A stretch of 64,000 nt of DNA from Rahnella victoriana (GCF_004330295.1 NZ_SJOJ01000005.1:162240-226239), one strand, 5' to 3'. Numbered from the stretch's first letter, positions 1 through 8,939 are shown. Numbers and translations are program-made. Notes: a model not told the origin generated them from the sequence alone.

Positions 1-549
1 GTTAAAATTAAGGTGTCGGTTATCAAGTAACTCTTGAAAAACATTAACCAAAATTCGCTCACCATCATGAACACGATCTGGCTGACCGGGATAACGGATG
101 TCCACCGCGTAAAAGTGAGAGTTTGGATAAGGTTCAGAAACCCAGATCTTGTCTGTTTCTTCATGCCACAATTTGGCCGACGGTTCGCCGGTTCCTATCA
201 GCGAAGCAATATTACTTGGGATGATATTTCCGTCAAAGTAAGCATTTCGCTGCGCATTTCTCATTTCACTGGCAAAGTTAATACTGGCAGCGATAAGCCC
301 GTTAGAGACGATATGATCACCTTGCATTAACGAACAGGTAGCCAGATTTCCAGATAAATATTTATTGTCAGCGAAATGTTCATCGCCCTTTCTTTGCGCT
401 TCCAGCTGATGTTTCAGGTAAATGGGATGCGTTCTGTATTCTAAGAGATGATTAAAGCAGTTAATTAATTCTTGGTGCTGCGCGTAGGTAAACATAATAA
501 CTCTGCTGTTTTTCGGGCCGGTCCAAAATTCTACTGTATCAGCGTTCAT
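1..549 (-). CDS. Hypothetical protein, 3' part cut by window edge
   Basis: An open frame on the minus strand runs uninterrupted for 183 codons from an ATG at 549 to the first base of the window, so the C-terminus is missing. The protein starts MNADTVEFWTGPKN and contains no signal peptide or membrane segment in the visible part. I recognise no domain. The start has only a weak GGTGA Shine-Dalgarno-like stretch upstream. Its AT content is higher than that of digH next to it. The two genes are divergent, with an 87-bp gap. A short plus-strand frame inside it (34-330) is a shadow. Confidence 0.6.
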   Translation of the reverse strand, partial: MNADTVEFWTGPKNSRVIMFTYAQHQELINCFNHLLEYRTHPIYLKHQLEAQRKGDEHFADNKYLSGNLATCSLMQGDHIVSNGLIAASINFASEMRNAQRNAYFDGNIIPSNIASLIGTGEPSAKLWHEETDKIWVSEPYPNSHFYAVDIRYPGQPDRVHDGERILVNVFQELLDNRHLNFN

Positions 550-636
550 GCTGTAAATGTCACCGGATGATGAACGCTAATATAGTGCGCATTTGCTTTT
601 TAATAATGATGCTGGCTGCCTTAAACGCCGAAGTGA

Positions 637-2037
637 TTGACTTTGCGCCGGATAATCAGAAAATGTTTCTTTTCGCGCGCCCACCAGAGATCACCGGAGT
701 TTATCATCGCCTCTTCCCGACGCTTTTCCCCTGTATGGACACTTAAAAAGACTGGCGCATTGGCTGGCATGGCGTTGCTGCTGGCAAGCTGTTCTTCCAC
801 ACCGCCAAAATCACTGGTGACACCGTTGCCGCCGGTGGCCAAAAATCCGCTGCCGCCGAAACCGGCTCAACCCCATGAACCCGTACGCGGCGTCTGGCTG
901 GCGACCGTTTCCCGCCTCGACTGGCCACCGGTGTCTTCGGTCAATACCAGCAATGCGGCAAGCCGGATCAGTCAGCAGAAACAGGCCATGACTGACACAC
1001 TGGATAAACTGAAAAGTCTCGGTATCAACACCGTATTCTTCCAGGTGAAGCCGGACGGCACTGCCTTCTGGCCTTCGAAAATTCTGCCCTGGTCAGATAT
1101 GCTGACCGGCAAAATCGGCCAGGATCCGGGTTACGATCCGTTGCAGTTTATGCTCGATGAAGCGCACAAGCGCGGCATCAAAGTGCATGCGTGGTTTAAC
1201 CCCTACCGCGTGTCTGTTAACACCAAACCTTCCACTGTGGCTGAACTGAACCAGACATTGTCGCTGAACCCGGCCAGTGTGTTTGTCCTGCACCGTGACT
1301 GGATCCGCACGGCGGGCGATCGTTACGTGCTTGATCCGGGCATTCCCGAAGCACGCGACTGGATCACCAGCATCGTGGCGGAAGTGGTGTCGCGTTATCC
1401 GGTGGATGGCGTGCAGTTCGATGATTACTTCTATTCCGAGACGGCCGGTTCCGCGCTTAACGACAGCCTGACGTTTAAACAATACGGACAAGGGTTTGCG
1501 TCGAAAGCGGACTGGCGGCGGCATAACACCCAGTTGCTGATCGAGCAGGTATCGCGCACCATCAAACAGCTGAAACCCGAGGTGGAGTTTGGTGTCAGTC
1601 CGGCAGGCGTCTGGCGCAACATGTCGCACGATCCGGCCGGTTCACAAACGTCCGGCGCGGCGGCGTATGACGAAGCCTACGCGGATACCCGTCTGTGGGT
1701 GCAAAAAGGGTTGCTGGATTATATTGCGCCACAGCTTTACTGGCCGTTCGCCCGCAAGGCGGCGCGGTATGACGTGCTGGCTCACTGGTGGGCCGATGTG
1801 GTGAAGCCCACTCACACGCGGCTTTATATCGGCGTGGCGCTGTATAAAGTGGGTGAACCGTCAAAAAGTGAACCTGACTGGATAGTCAGCGGCGGTGTGC
1901 CGGAGCTGAAAAAGCAGCTCGATATGAATGAATCCGTGCCGCAAATTAATGGCACGATTTTGTTCCGCGAAAACTACCTCAATCAGCCCCAGACGCAGGA
2001 TGCCGTGCGTTATCTGAAAAGCCGCTGGGGAAGCTGA
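637..2037 (+). CDS. digH: Divisome-localised glycosyl hydrolase DigH (YddW), lipoprotein
   Basis: Closely matches E. coli YddW/DigH, an outer-membrane lipoprotein with a GHL10-type glycosyl hydrolase domain that cleaves denuded septal peptidoglycan glycans. The lipobox is LASC (Cys near residue 52 of this frame). Blocks strongly conserved with E. coli include VRGVWLATVSRLDWPP, INTVFFQVKPDGTA, HAWFNPYRVSVNTKP, DGVQFDDYFY and the C-terminal YLKSRWGS. The start is uncertain. The frame opens with a TTG and no ATG precedes the signal peptide core in frame. An ATG at 734 lies one base out of frame and would give a normal lipoprotein signal if one G were absent. The E. coli protein is about 440 residues and this frame gives 466. 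It converges on the siderophore receptor gene. Confidence 0.88.
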   Translation: MTLRRIIRKCFFSRAHQRSPEFIIASSRRFSPVWTLKKTGALAGMALLLASCSSTPPKSLVTPLPPVAKNPLPPKPAQPHEPVRGVWLATVSRLDWPPVSSVNTSNAASRISQQKQAMTDTLDKLKSLGINTVFFQVKPDGTAFWPSKILPWSDMLTGKIGQDPGYDPLQFMLDEAHKRGIKVHAWFNPYRVSVNTKPSTVAELNQTLSLNPASVFVLHRDWIRTAGDRYVLDPGIPEARDWITSIVAEVVSRYPVDGVQFDDYFYSETAGSALNDSLTFKQYGQGFASKADWRRHNTQLLIEQVSRTIKQLKPEVEFGVSPAGVWRNMSHDPAGSQTSGAAAYDEAYADTRLWVQKGLLDYIAPQLYWPFARKAARYDVLAHWWADVVKPTHTRLYIGVALYKVGEPSKSEPDWIVSGGVPELKKQLDMNESVPQINGTILFRENYLNQPQTQDAVRYLKSRWGS

Positions 2038-2047
2038 GGGTATGAAA

Positions 2048-2074
2048 AGAACAGGGGAAAACCTCCCCTGTTCT
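2048..2074. terminator. Convergent-gene terminator hairpin
   Basis: Perfect 10-bp arms AGAACAGGGG / CCCCTGTTCT with a 7-nt loop, placed between the convergent ends of digH (2037) and the siderophore receptor gene (2097). The AT-rich flanks would serve either strand. Confidence 0.7.
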
Positions 2075-2096
2075 CTGTTAAGGAACACCTTTCACA

Positions 2097-4295
2097 TCAG
2101 AACGCGTAATTCGCGCTGACCGAAACACTGCGCGGTTCGCCGTAAACGGCGTAATCGCTGAGCCATGAATAGTAGGTGCGGTCAAACAGGTTGTTGATGT
2201 TGGCCTGAACCGACAACTGTTTGGTCACCTGATAGCGGGTGAACAGATCGACAATCGCCGTGCTGCCCTGTGATACGCGATGAGTCTCCCCATCCGGGCC
2301 GGTCGCGTTCTGGAAGGTGCGGTTTTGCCAGTTCACGCCACCGCCGACCGTCAGATCCGGCAACATCGGCAACTGGTAACGGCTGAAGAGTTTCAGCTGG
2401 GTCTGTGGCATGTTGCTGTTCAGGCGGCTGCCGGTGTCGTCTTTCGCCACATAACGCGTTGCGCCGAAGGTCATTTGCAGATTGTCGGTCACCGCGCCGC
2501 TCACCTCAAACTCGGCCCCTTTGCTCACCGTGCCATTTGCCGCGACGTAGGCCTGCTCGCTGGAACCGTTGACGAAATTGCTGCCATCGGCCTGCGCGAC
2601 ATTATCCTGCTCGATGCGGAACACCGCCAGCGAGGCGTTAAGACGGCCATCCATCCACGCCGATTTCAGGCCGGTTTCGTAGTTTTTGCCGGTGGTCGGT
2701 GACAGATAATGGCCGTTGATATCGCGGTCAGTCTGCGGCTGGAAGATGGAGGTGTAGCTGGCGTAAGCCGACCAGGTGTCGTTGATGTCATACACCAGCC
2801 CGCCGTACGGCGTCACGTTGTTCTTCTGCATATTGCCGCTGCTGCCGTTGCTGGTCCATTCGGTGTAACGTGCCCCAAGGATCAGCGAAAGCGGATCTGC
2901 CAGCGAGAAACGGGTGGCGAAATAGCCGGCTTTCTGGCGAACTATATCGTCGGCGTTCAGGTACCAGTCGCCCCACTCCGGCTCGCTGACGCTGCCGTCC
3001 CAGCTGTTGCCAAAGCTGCCAAGGGTATCGCTGTCAATGGAGCCATCCGCGCTGTACGTCTGGTTATGCTGGCGGCTGTAGCTGAGACCGGCGACCATCT
3101 GATGCTGACGGCCAAACAGTTCAAACGGCCCGGTGGCATAGGTATCCACGGAATCCACTTTGCGCGTGCCACGGTCTTTACTGCCAAAACCGCTCAGCCC
3201 TTCGCCGGTGGCGTGATCCGGGAAATCCATCAGATACAGCAGTTTATCGTTGAAGGTCTGCTCGCCATGCGTGCCGTTGACGCGCCATGTCCAGCCGTTA
3301 TCAAAGTCGTGTTTTACGTTGGCGAAAACCTTGCGTGACTGAATGGCGTAATTCGTCCAGTCGGCGGAGGTGTTGGTGCTGCGGTCGTAATGGGTTCGCG
3401 AACCGTCGGTGTACCAGGTCGGCAGGCCGCCCCAGGTCGGGTTGCCTGTATTGTTTTCCTGATAATCGTAACCGAGGGACACCGTGGTGTTGTCAGTCAC
3501 ATCGGCATCGACAACGCCGTAGAAGAATTTTTTACGCTTGTGATAACGATCCAGCCAGCTGTCCTGATCCTGATAGCCCGCCACCACCCGTCCGCGCACC
3601 GACCCTTCCTGATTCAGCGGGCCGGAGGCATCCAGCACATAACGTTGCTTGTTCCAGCTGCCATAGCTGGCGCTGATGTTGCCGGTGAATTCCTTGCTGT
3701 CGGCGTGCTTACGCACCATGTTCACCGACGCCGCCGGGTTGCCTGCGCCGGTCATCAGACCGGTTGCGCCACGCACCACTTCGATACGGTCATAAATCGC
3801 CGTGTCTTCTGCGGCATCGCCAAAGTTCCAGGTGTCGCTGACCGAGGAAGGAATATCGTCGTAGGTGTAATTGTTGATGTAAAAACCACGGGAGAAATAG
3901 GACACGCGTTCGCTGTCGATCACTTCCGTGGAGATGCCCGTGGTGTTGTCGAGCACATCGCCGACCGATTGCAGATCCTGATCCTGCATACGCTGTCGGG
4001 TGATCACGCTGACTGACTGCGGAATGTCGCGCGGCGTCAGGTTCATTTTGGTGCCTGCGGTGGTGGTTTTGACCGCGTAATCCTGCGCGTCACTGCTGGC
4101 CGCCGTCGCCGTGCCTTCGATCACCATATCCTGCGATTCGCCGGACGTGGCGGTGTTTGCCGTCGTGCTGGGTTCAGCCGCGTAAGCGGGATTCATCACC
4201 ACAAGAATGGCCAGCGCCAGTGATGAAACGGTAAAAATCTTTCTTACATCCGGCGCGCAAGACTCCGCGACGTTTCCCCTGCCAGTAAAGGACAT
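2097..4295 (-). CDS. fhuE: TonB-dependent ferric siderophore receptor, FhuE type
   Basis: Outer-membrane TonB-dependent receptor. Colinear similarity to E. coli FhuE (ferric coprogen/rhodotorulic acid receptor) runs from the plug (TPRDIPQSVSVI, EVVRGATGLMTGAGNPAA, NMVRKHADS) through the barrel (SWLDRY, NPTWGGLP, YASYTSIFQPQ, FRIEQDNVAQADG) to a terminal Phe (SVSANYAF). A TonB box-like DMVIEG follows a signal peptide ending AYA. The frame can be opened at a GTG at 4331, but the ATG at 4295 has GGGA upstream and gives a normal signal length, so I prefer it. Single gene, with a Fur-like site upstream. The exact ligand cannot be read from sequence; hydroxamate siderophores are the family expectation. 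Confidence 0.8.
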   Translation of the reverse strand: MSFTGRGNVAESCAPDVRKIFTVSSLALAILVVMNPAYAAEPSTTANTATSGESQDMVIEGTATAASSDAQDYAVKTTTAGTKMNLTPRDIPQSVSVITRQRMQDQDLQSVGDVLDNTTGISTEVIDSERVSYFSRGFYINNYTYDDIPSSVSDTWNFGDAAEDTAIYDRIEVVRGATGLMTGAGNPAASVNMVRKHADSKEFTGNISASYGSWNKQRYVLDASGPLNQEGSVRGRVVAGYQDQDSWLDRYHKRKKFFYGVVDADVTDNTTVSLGYDYQENNTGNPTWGGLPTWYTDGSRTHYDRSTNTSADWTNYAIQSRKVFANVKHDFDNGWTWRVNGTHGEQTFNDKLLYLMDFPDHATGEGLSGFGSKDRGTRKVDSVDTYATGPFELFGRQHQMVAGLSYSRQHNQTYSADGSIDSDTLGSFGNSWDGSVSEPEWGDWYLNADDIVRQKAGYFATRFSLADPLSLILGARYTEWTSNGSSGNMQKNNVTPYGGLVYDINDTWSAYASYTSIFQPQTDRDINGHYLSPTTGKNYETGLKSAWMDGRLNASLAVFRIEQDNVAQADGSNFVNGSSEQAYVAANGTVSKGAEFEVSGAVTDNLQMTFGATRYVAKDDTGSRLNSNMPQTQLKLFSRYQLPMLPDLTVGGGVNWQNRTFQNATGPDGETHRVSQGSTAIVDLFTRYQVTKQLSVQANINNLFDRTYYSWLSDYAVYGEPRSVSVSANYAF

Positions 4296-4375
4296 AACGC
4301 ATTCCCATAGAATTTTTTGAGGACGCGACACTGTTTCTATTTTTTATTTTTACAAGAACAGATCGCAATGAGAAC

Positions 4376-4394
4376 GTGAATAGTAATTATTAAC
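4376..4394. promoter_or_regulatory. Putative Fur box upstream of siderophore receptor
   Basis: Read on the minus strand, GTTAATAATTACTATTCAC matches 12 of 19 positions of the classical Fur consensus GATAATGATAATCATTATC. It lies about 80 bp upstream of the receptor start codon. Iron repression is the family norm, so the site is plausible but not a strong match. Confidence 0.4.
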
Positions 4395-4575
4395 ATTAAC
4401 CCTGTCGCGAGAAGGTTCAGATTTATTACGTAACAAATTATTAATTTAAGGTTTTCTGAAGAATAGAATGAATTTCCCGGTTTCCCGGAGCAAGTTTCAG
4501 ACCATTCTGTCCCACTGCCTGCGCTCATCAGTCTGATGTCTTCTACCCTTGAAGTGTTCAACATAAGGAGACGCT

Positions 4576-4911
4576 ATGAGACGAATCATGCTGGCCCTCA
4601 CCGTGCTTATCGCGGGCACAGCTGCGGCCGAAGACACCACGGCGCAACACACTCCCGCCACCTATATCAATATTCTGTGCAGTTCCGCGCTGAATAAACC
4701 TGACGGTTCGGTGGATTATTTCCGTAATCAGATCAAGGATGTGTCGACACAATCGCAGTCGCCGTCAGCGATAAACAGAACGGAATTCGATGAGGATGAA
4801 ACGGATAAGGTGATTGAAACCTGGACGTCGCTCAGCAAGGCTGAACGCGAAAAAGTGACGACGCAGCAGCAATGTCAGGACACGCTGACTAAACGCTATC
4901 AGGCCGGGTAA
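4576..4911 (+). CDS. Small exported protein of unknown function
   Basis: 111 residues. The N-terminus MRRIMLALTVLIAGTAAAE is a typical Sec signal peptide with likely cleavage after AAA. The mature part is acidic to neutral, with two cysteines (ILCSS and QQCQD) about 65 residues apart that could form a disulfide in the periplasm. AAGGAG lies 7 bp before the ATG. It is monocistronic, divergent from the siderophore receptor and convergent with the sugar dehydrogenase gene. I do not recognise the family. Confidence 0.65.
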   Translation: MRRIMLALTVLIAGTAAAEDTTAQHTPATYINILCSSALNKPDGSVDYFRNQIKDVSTQSQSPSAINRTEFDEDETDKVIETWTSLSKAEREKVTTQQQCQDTLTKRYQAG

Positions 4912-4931
4912 CGATGCGGTGACTGATTAAT

Positions 4932-4957
4932 GAATGCGGGCTTCCCTGCCCGCATTC
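4932..4957. terminator. Convergent terminator hairpin
   Basis: Perfect 10-bp arms GAATGCGGGC / GCCCGCATTC with a 6-nt loop, between convergent genes ending at 4911 and 4970. Confidence 0.7.
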
Positions 4958-4969
4958 CTGAGCAGGATT

Positions 4970-6274
4970 TTATTGCGCCTTACTGACGCGCCAGATCGTG
5001 TTTCCGGCGTCATCGGCGATCAGCACGCCCCCCTGTTTATCCATCGCCAGCCCGACCGGCAGGCCACGGACCTGTTTCTGATCATCCGTCAGGAAGCCGG
5101 TAACGACAGGCTGCGGCAGTCCCACCGGTTTGCCGTTTTCGAATTTCACCCACATCACCTGATACCCGTTCAGCGGTTTACGGTTCCAGCTGCCGTGTTC
5201 ACTGATGAAGGCACCGTCGCGGTATTGCGGCATGTCATCGCCGGTATAGAACAGCAACCCGAGCGGCGCGACGTGCGAACTGATGGCGTAATCGGGTTTG
5301 ATGGCTTTTTGCACCAGATCCGGACGCGGGGGTTTAACGCGTTCATCCACATGCTGACCGTAATAGCTGTAAGGCCAGCCGTAGAAACCATGTTCCTGCA
5401 CCGAGGTCATGTAATCCGGCACCAGATCTGAGCCGATTTCATCGCGCTCATTCACCACCGCCCACAATTTCCCGCTCTGCGGCTCCCATTGCAGACCGGT
5501 CGGATTGCGCAGCCCGCTGGCATAAATCCGGCTGGCACCGGTGGCGGCATCGACTTCCAGCACTGCGGCGCGGTGGTCTTCCGCCCCGATGCCGTTTTCG
5601 GTGATGTTACTGTTGGAGCCGACGCCGACATACAGCTTGCTGCCGTCCGGGCTGGCCAGCAGGGATTTGGTCCAGTGATGATTGATCGGCCCGCCCGGCA
5701 ACGCGGTCACCACTTCTCCCGGCGCAGTGATCTGCGTTTCGCCGGTCTGGTACGGGTATTTAATCAGGCTGTCCGCACTGGCGACCCACAGCGTATTGCC
5801 GGTCAGCTGCATGCCGAATGGCGAGTTCACGCTGGCGATAAACGGGTGTTTCTCCCATTTGCCGCCGACATTGCGCAGCAGCGTGATGCTGTTGCCACCC
5901 TCACCGCCTTTACCGGACGATTTCTGCACCAGCCCCATGATTAACTCTTTCGGCCGGAAGATCGGTTTTTTCGCCGGACCGTTGGATTCCGCCACCAGCA
6001 CGTCGTTATTGGGCAGCACATAGACCTGACGCGGGTGTTTCAGGCCATCGGCGATTTTCTCGATCTTCAGCCCTTCCGCCACTTTCGGCATTTCGCCGGT
6101 TTTCCATGGCACACCTTCCGGCACTTTCATCGGCGGCATCAGGAAGTTTTGTGCTTTCGGCAGCTCAGGGTTTGCGCCGGTTTGTTTCTTCGGATCGATT
6201 TGTGAACTGTCATCGCAACTGCTCAGCAGCGCGGCGAGCGTCAGGGCGAGCAATGCCCGTTGGTGATTTTTCAT
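4970..6274 (-). CDS. Sorbosone dehydrogenase-family PQQ-type sugar dehydrogenase, lipoprotein
   Basis: 434 residues. Signal peptide with lipobox LSSC (Cys20), so a lipid-anchored envelope protein. The body is a six-bladed beta-propeller of the sorbosone/aldose dehydrogenase family: MKVPEGVPWKTGEMP, GLKHPRQVYVLPNNDVLVAES, HHWTKSLLASPDGSKLYVGVG, SGLRNPTGLQWEP, DYAISSHVAPLGLLFY and SEHGSWNRKPLNGY. The family oxidises aldoses or sorbosone using PQQ, but no PQQ biosynthesis gene is in this window. GGAG precedes the ATG. It is the second gene of a two-gene unit behind the DUF2231 membrane protein, 11 bp apart. Substrate not determinable. Confidence 0.8.
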   Translation of the reverse strand: MKNHQRALLALTLAALLSSCDDSSQIDPKKQTGANPELPKAQNFLMPPMKVPEGVPWKTGEMPKVAEGLKIEKIADGLKHPRQVYVLPNNDVLVAESNGPAKKPIFRPKELIMGLVQKSSGKGGEGGNSITLLRNVGGKWEKHPFIASVNSPFGMQLTGNTLWVASADSLIKYPYQTGETQITAPGEVVTALPGGPINHHWTKSLLASPDGSKLYVGVGSNSNITENGIGAEDHRAAVLEVDAATGASRIYASGLRNPTGLQWEPQSGKLWAVVNERDEIGSDLVPDYMTSVQEHGFYGWPYSYYGQHVDERVKPPRPDLVQKAIKPDYAISSHVAPLGLLFYTGDDMPQYRDGAFISEHGSWNRKPLNGYQVMWVKFENGKPVGLPQPVVTGFLTDDQKQVRGLPVGLAMDKQGGVLIADDAGNTIWRVSKAQ

Positions 6275-6285
6275 CGCATGTCTCC

Positions 6286-6711
6286 TTATGCTGTGCGGTC
6301 GCGTAACGCGAGCTGAACGTTGGCCAGCAGCAGAAGCACCACCGTCAGCGTCGACAGAATGACGCCCGCAGGCACCACGGCGTAAGCATCGCGGCTGTGG
6401 ATGAAGGCATTAAAGATGGCCAGCACGATGGCGACAAGATTCAGCCAGAAGTGCAGTCTGACAGGCGGGTTGTGGCGGTAGCGGCTGCCGGCCCAGACCT
6501 GAAACAGATTGATCAGGCGGGGAATGATGGCGATGATCAGCCCCAGCACAATCAGCCAGCTGGCGGCATCCGTCCACATATTGATAAAGGTTTTCATATA
6601 GAGAATGTCGAAGATCCAGGCCGCGACAAAAAAACCAACAGGAATGGGATTTAACAGTTCGTACAGCGCCACTGCAGCTCCCCGGCGCTCTGAAATCGGG
6701 TGCGTTTGCAT
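6286..6711 (-). CDS. DUF2231 family inner-membrane protein
   Basis: 141 residues with about four hydrophobic segments (PIPVGFFVAAWIFDILY, WLIVLGLIIAIIPRLINLF, LHFWLNLVAIVLAIFNAFI and the C-terminal GVILSTLTVVLLLL). The layout and the early HPI/NPIPVGFF pattern fit DUF2231. These small membrane proteins often sit next to PQQ/sorbosone dehydrogenases and may carry electrons or anchor the partner; that role is inference. AAAGGAG lies just before the ATG. First gene of the pair with the sugar dehydrogenase downstream. Confidence 0.75.
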   Translation of the reverse strand: MQTHPISERRGAAVALYELLNPIPVGFFVAAWIFDILYMKTFINMWTDAASWLIVLGLIIAIIPRLINLFQVWAGSRYRHNPPVRLHFWLNLVAIVLAIFNAFIHSRDAYAVVPAGVILSTLTVVLLLLANVQLALRDRTA

Positions 6712-6839
6712 GTCCGTCTCCTTTACTTATCCACGGTTACCGCGCAGGAAAAGCACGGCAACCCACAGGCGTACCTGTAATAGATTAGTAAACATGATGA
6801 ATTGTGACGGAGTAATTGCGGGATTTTTGTATCTGAGGG

Positions 6840-8231
6840 TTATTGCTTCACCAGCGCCCGTGCCTTATCCAGCAGGAAAGGCCGCAGATAACCGACGGTG
6901 TTTGACAGCAAAATCACGTCGTCGGAAAGGCGAAGGTTCAGCACATTTGTCAGGTATTTCTTACGTGTCAGCATGCGCTGCCAGACCTCCGGGAAGCGGG
7001 TTGCCAGCTCCCGGCGCAGCGTGCTGTCCGCCAGTGCCACCGTATCCTCAATACTGCTGCCGCCATAACCGGCGACCGACGGAATAATGTCGATCTGGAA
7101 AAGCATGCCGCTTTCCAGCGGAATGGACGAACCGTCATAAACCGGTGAACACAGCCATTCTTCATCGGCCACCAGATGGCCGGGATTGAGATGCCAGTGG
7201 AAATCACGTTGAGGCAGCGTCTCTTCGACCTGCCGGTAAAGCTCCCCGCCGGTCATGCCGATCCGCAGCGTCTCCAGCCAGGTCACCACGGTGTGGTAAT
7301 ACGGCATCGCGACCCGCGCCAGCCAGTCCGAGACGGCTGGCGGTAACGCCGCTTCATTCGCCACGACATAGGCCGAACGGCTGGTCAGTCCGCCTTTGTA
7401 GCCGACGGTCAGGGAAAATTTATCCCCCTCGCGTATGATTTTATCGGAAGGATAAAGCGTCGCATGGGCAAAACGGTCACCGGTGGCGGCAATCATCACC
7501 ACTGTGTTTTGCTGCCCGTCTCCTGCCAGCAACTGGCCGATCTGTTTTTCAGTTTTCCCCGGTTCAACGGCATCCAGCGCCGTCAAGACGCGGGTGGAGG
7601 CCAGATTCGCGCCGTACTCGTAAAACGCCACTTCATTGGCGTTGTTAATCCGCCGTGTGCCGCTTTCAGGGGAAATAAACAGGCCGGTGGCGTTAACGAC
7701 CGCGTCATGTCCGGCGGCGGTGCGGACGGCGTCCAGCACAAACGCGGGCACATCGAAGGTGAATTTATCCGTGGCCGGATCGCAGCGGAAGAGTTTCCAG
7801 CCCGCGATGCCCGTCTGTTGCGCAGGCGCTATTCCGGCGCTTTTCAGCAATTCGTGCAAAGGCTGATGAGATTGCATCGGCTGGTTTGGCAGGGAAAATA
7901 CCGGCGCATGCAGACATTTGCCGGGGTTGCGGGCATGCGGCACAAGTTTCAGGTTTTCGTTGCCCATGATGTAGGTCAGTTCGCCCGTGGCACGCACCAC
8001 CAGTAAGGCTTCTTCAAAACGCGGGATAAATCCGGCGAGGTATTCAAAATTGCCACCGTGTTCCTTATCGGCATAAATCACCAGATGGTCCAGACTCAGG
8101 CGTTTCATGGCGGCAAGCACCTGCTGTAAACGTAAACGCAGGGTGTCATCTGACAACACCGGCGACGCAACCTGATGCCAGACGGCCGGAGCCGGGAGGG
8201 TTTGCAGCGAATACGGAAGTTCTGGTTTCAT
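6840..8231 (-). CDS. M24 family (Xaa-Pro aminopeptidase-like) protein, probably degenerate
   Basis: 463 residues with a creatinase-like N-terminal half (LDHLVIYADKEHGGNFEYLAGFIPRFEEALLVV) and a pita-bread C-terminal half of the M24 family. Of the metal ligands expected in active M24B enzymes, only the last Glu (SIEDTVAL) is clear. The first Asp position reads SLTVG instead of an IDAG-like motif, the SD motif reads TSRSAY, and the Glu of the FTIEPG-type motif is Asp (FQIDIIPS). It may bind without hydrolysing, or use a different chemistry. Single gene with GGA upstream of the ATG. It is convergent with nothing and tandem with the regulator at 8280. Confidence 0.65.
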   Translation of the reverse strand: MKPELPYSLQTLPAPAVWHQVASPVLSDDTLRLRLQQVLAAMKRLSLDHLVIYADKEHGGNFEYLAGFIPRFEEALLVVRATGELTYIMGNENLKLVPHARNPGKCLHAPVFSLPNQPMQSHQPLHELLKSAGIAPAQQTGIAGWKLFRCDPATDKFTFDVPAFVLDAVRTAAGHDAVVNATGLFISPESGTRRINNANEVAFYEYGANLASTRVLTALDAVEPGKTEKQIGQLLAGDGQQNTVVMIAATGDRFAHATLYPSDKIIREGDKFSLTVGYKGGLTSRSAYVVANEAALPPAVSDWLARVAMPYYHTVVTWLETLRIGMTGGELYRQVEETLPQRDFHWHLNPGHLVADEEWLCSPVYDGSSIPLESGMLFQIDIIPSVAGYGGSSIEDTVALADSTLRRELATRFPEVWQRMLTRKKYLTNVLNLRLSDDVILLSNTVGYLRPFLLDKARALVKQ

Positions 8232-8279
8232 GGCCTTTCCTTTTGCATGACAGAGAAAAGCCGATTATGCCCCGTTCGC

Positions 8280-8939
8280 TCAGTACCTTGAAGGAATATG
8301 ATTAATCGCTTTTAGAATGCCCTTTTCCATCGTGATATATCCGCCGGTTTTCAGTTGCGCCAGAATTTTCATAATACTGCTGCGTGATAAAAACGTCCGG
8401 TTCATGACATAAGACACCGTGCTGATACTCTCTCTTATTTCTTCCGTCTCATACATCAGTTCATAAAGCTGATAACAGATTATCTCGTAGGAAGATAATG
8501 CCGAAATTTTTGCACAATGGTCATAAACCCGCGTGGAGGTGAAAATTAAAAGATGCGCCAGACTTTTCCATAACTTTTCCCGCTCAATGATTTTATTGGC
8601 TTTTTCAAGGGGAAGATAACTGACCTCGGAGGATTCATGGATGCGGATAAATAAATAATCCGGTTCAGTGAGTTGCGTGCTCAACCCAAATACATAAGGG
8701 GCGGATTCCGAGTTTAACACCATGCCGTCAATTTTACGGTAAAGCAAAACGGTGCCTTTGTGTAATAAGAAGCAATGTCGTTCACCGCCTGACGTGTAGT
8801 TAAGTAACTGGCCGTCTTTTGTTTCTAATTTGTTAGAAAACGGATTCAGGTTTTTCATCAGTATATCGATATCACCGATCGGTTTTTTATCTCTCACGTT
8901 ACAGTTGTCTGTAAAGAAAGGCTTTTTCCCGTCATGCAT
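8280..8939 (-). CDS. IprA-like Crp/Fnr-fold transcriptional regulator
   Basis: About 219 residues from the ATG at 8939, which has GGAGAG upstream; a GTG at 8954 is the alternative. N-terminal cupin-like domain and a C-terminal winged helix (SYVMNRTFLSRSSIMKILAQ, GGYITMEKGILKAINHIPS). This C-terminal signature matches E. coli YaiV/IprA (TRVSRSVVAEVLAALRKGNY, INRLPSEY), a regulator linked to peroxide resistance in Salmonella. It is divergent from the fimbrial operon across 380 bp, and a second member of the same family lies at the other end of that operon. A GTGTAA/TTACAC palindrome lies about 100 bp upstream of its start. Function of this copy unknown; a role in fimbrial control is inference. 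Confidence 0.75.
   Translation of the reverse strand: MHDGKKPFFTDNCNVRDKKPIGDIDILMKNLNPFSNKLETKDGQLLNYTSGGERHCFLLHKGTVLLYRKIDGMVLNSESAPYVFGLSTQLTEPDYLFIRIHESSEVSYLPLEKANKIIEREKLWKSLAHLLIFTSTRVYDHCAKISALSSYEIICYQLYELMYETEEIRESISTVSYVMNRTFLSRSSIMKILAQLKTGGYITMEKGILKAINHIPSRY

Noticed and set aside
34..330. 98-codon plus-strand frame
   Set aside because: It is antisense to the longer minus-strand frame that runs off the left edge and lacks a good RBS.
1093..1629. 178-codon minus-strand frame within digH
   Set aside because: Shadow of a strongly conserved gene in high-GC DNA; no independent coding evidence.
2709..3338. 209-codon plus-strand frame within the siderophore receptor gene
   Set aside because: Antisense shadow; the minus-strand protein is colinear with FhuE over this whole stretch.
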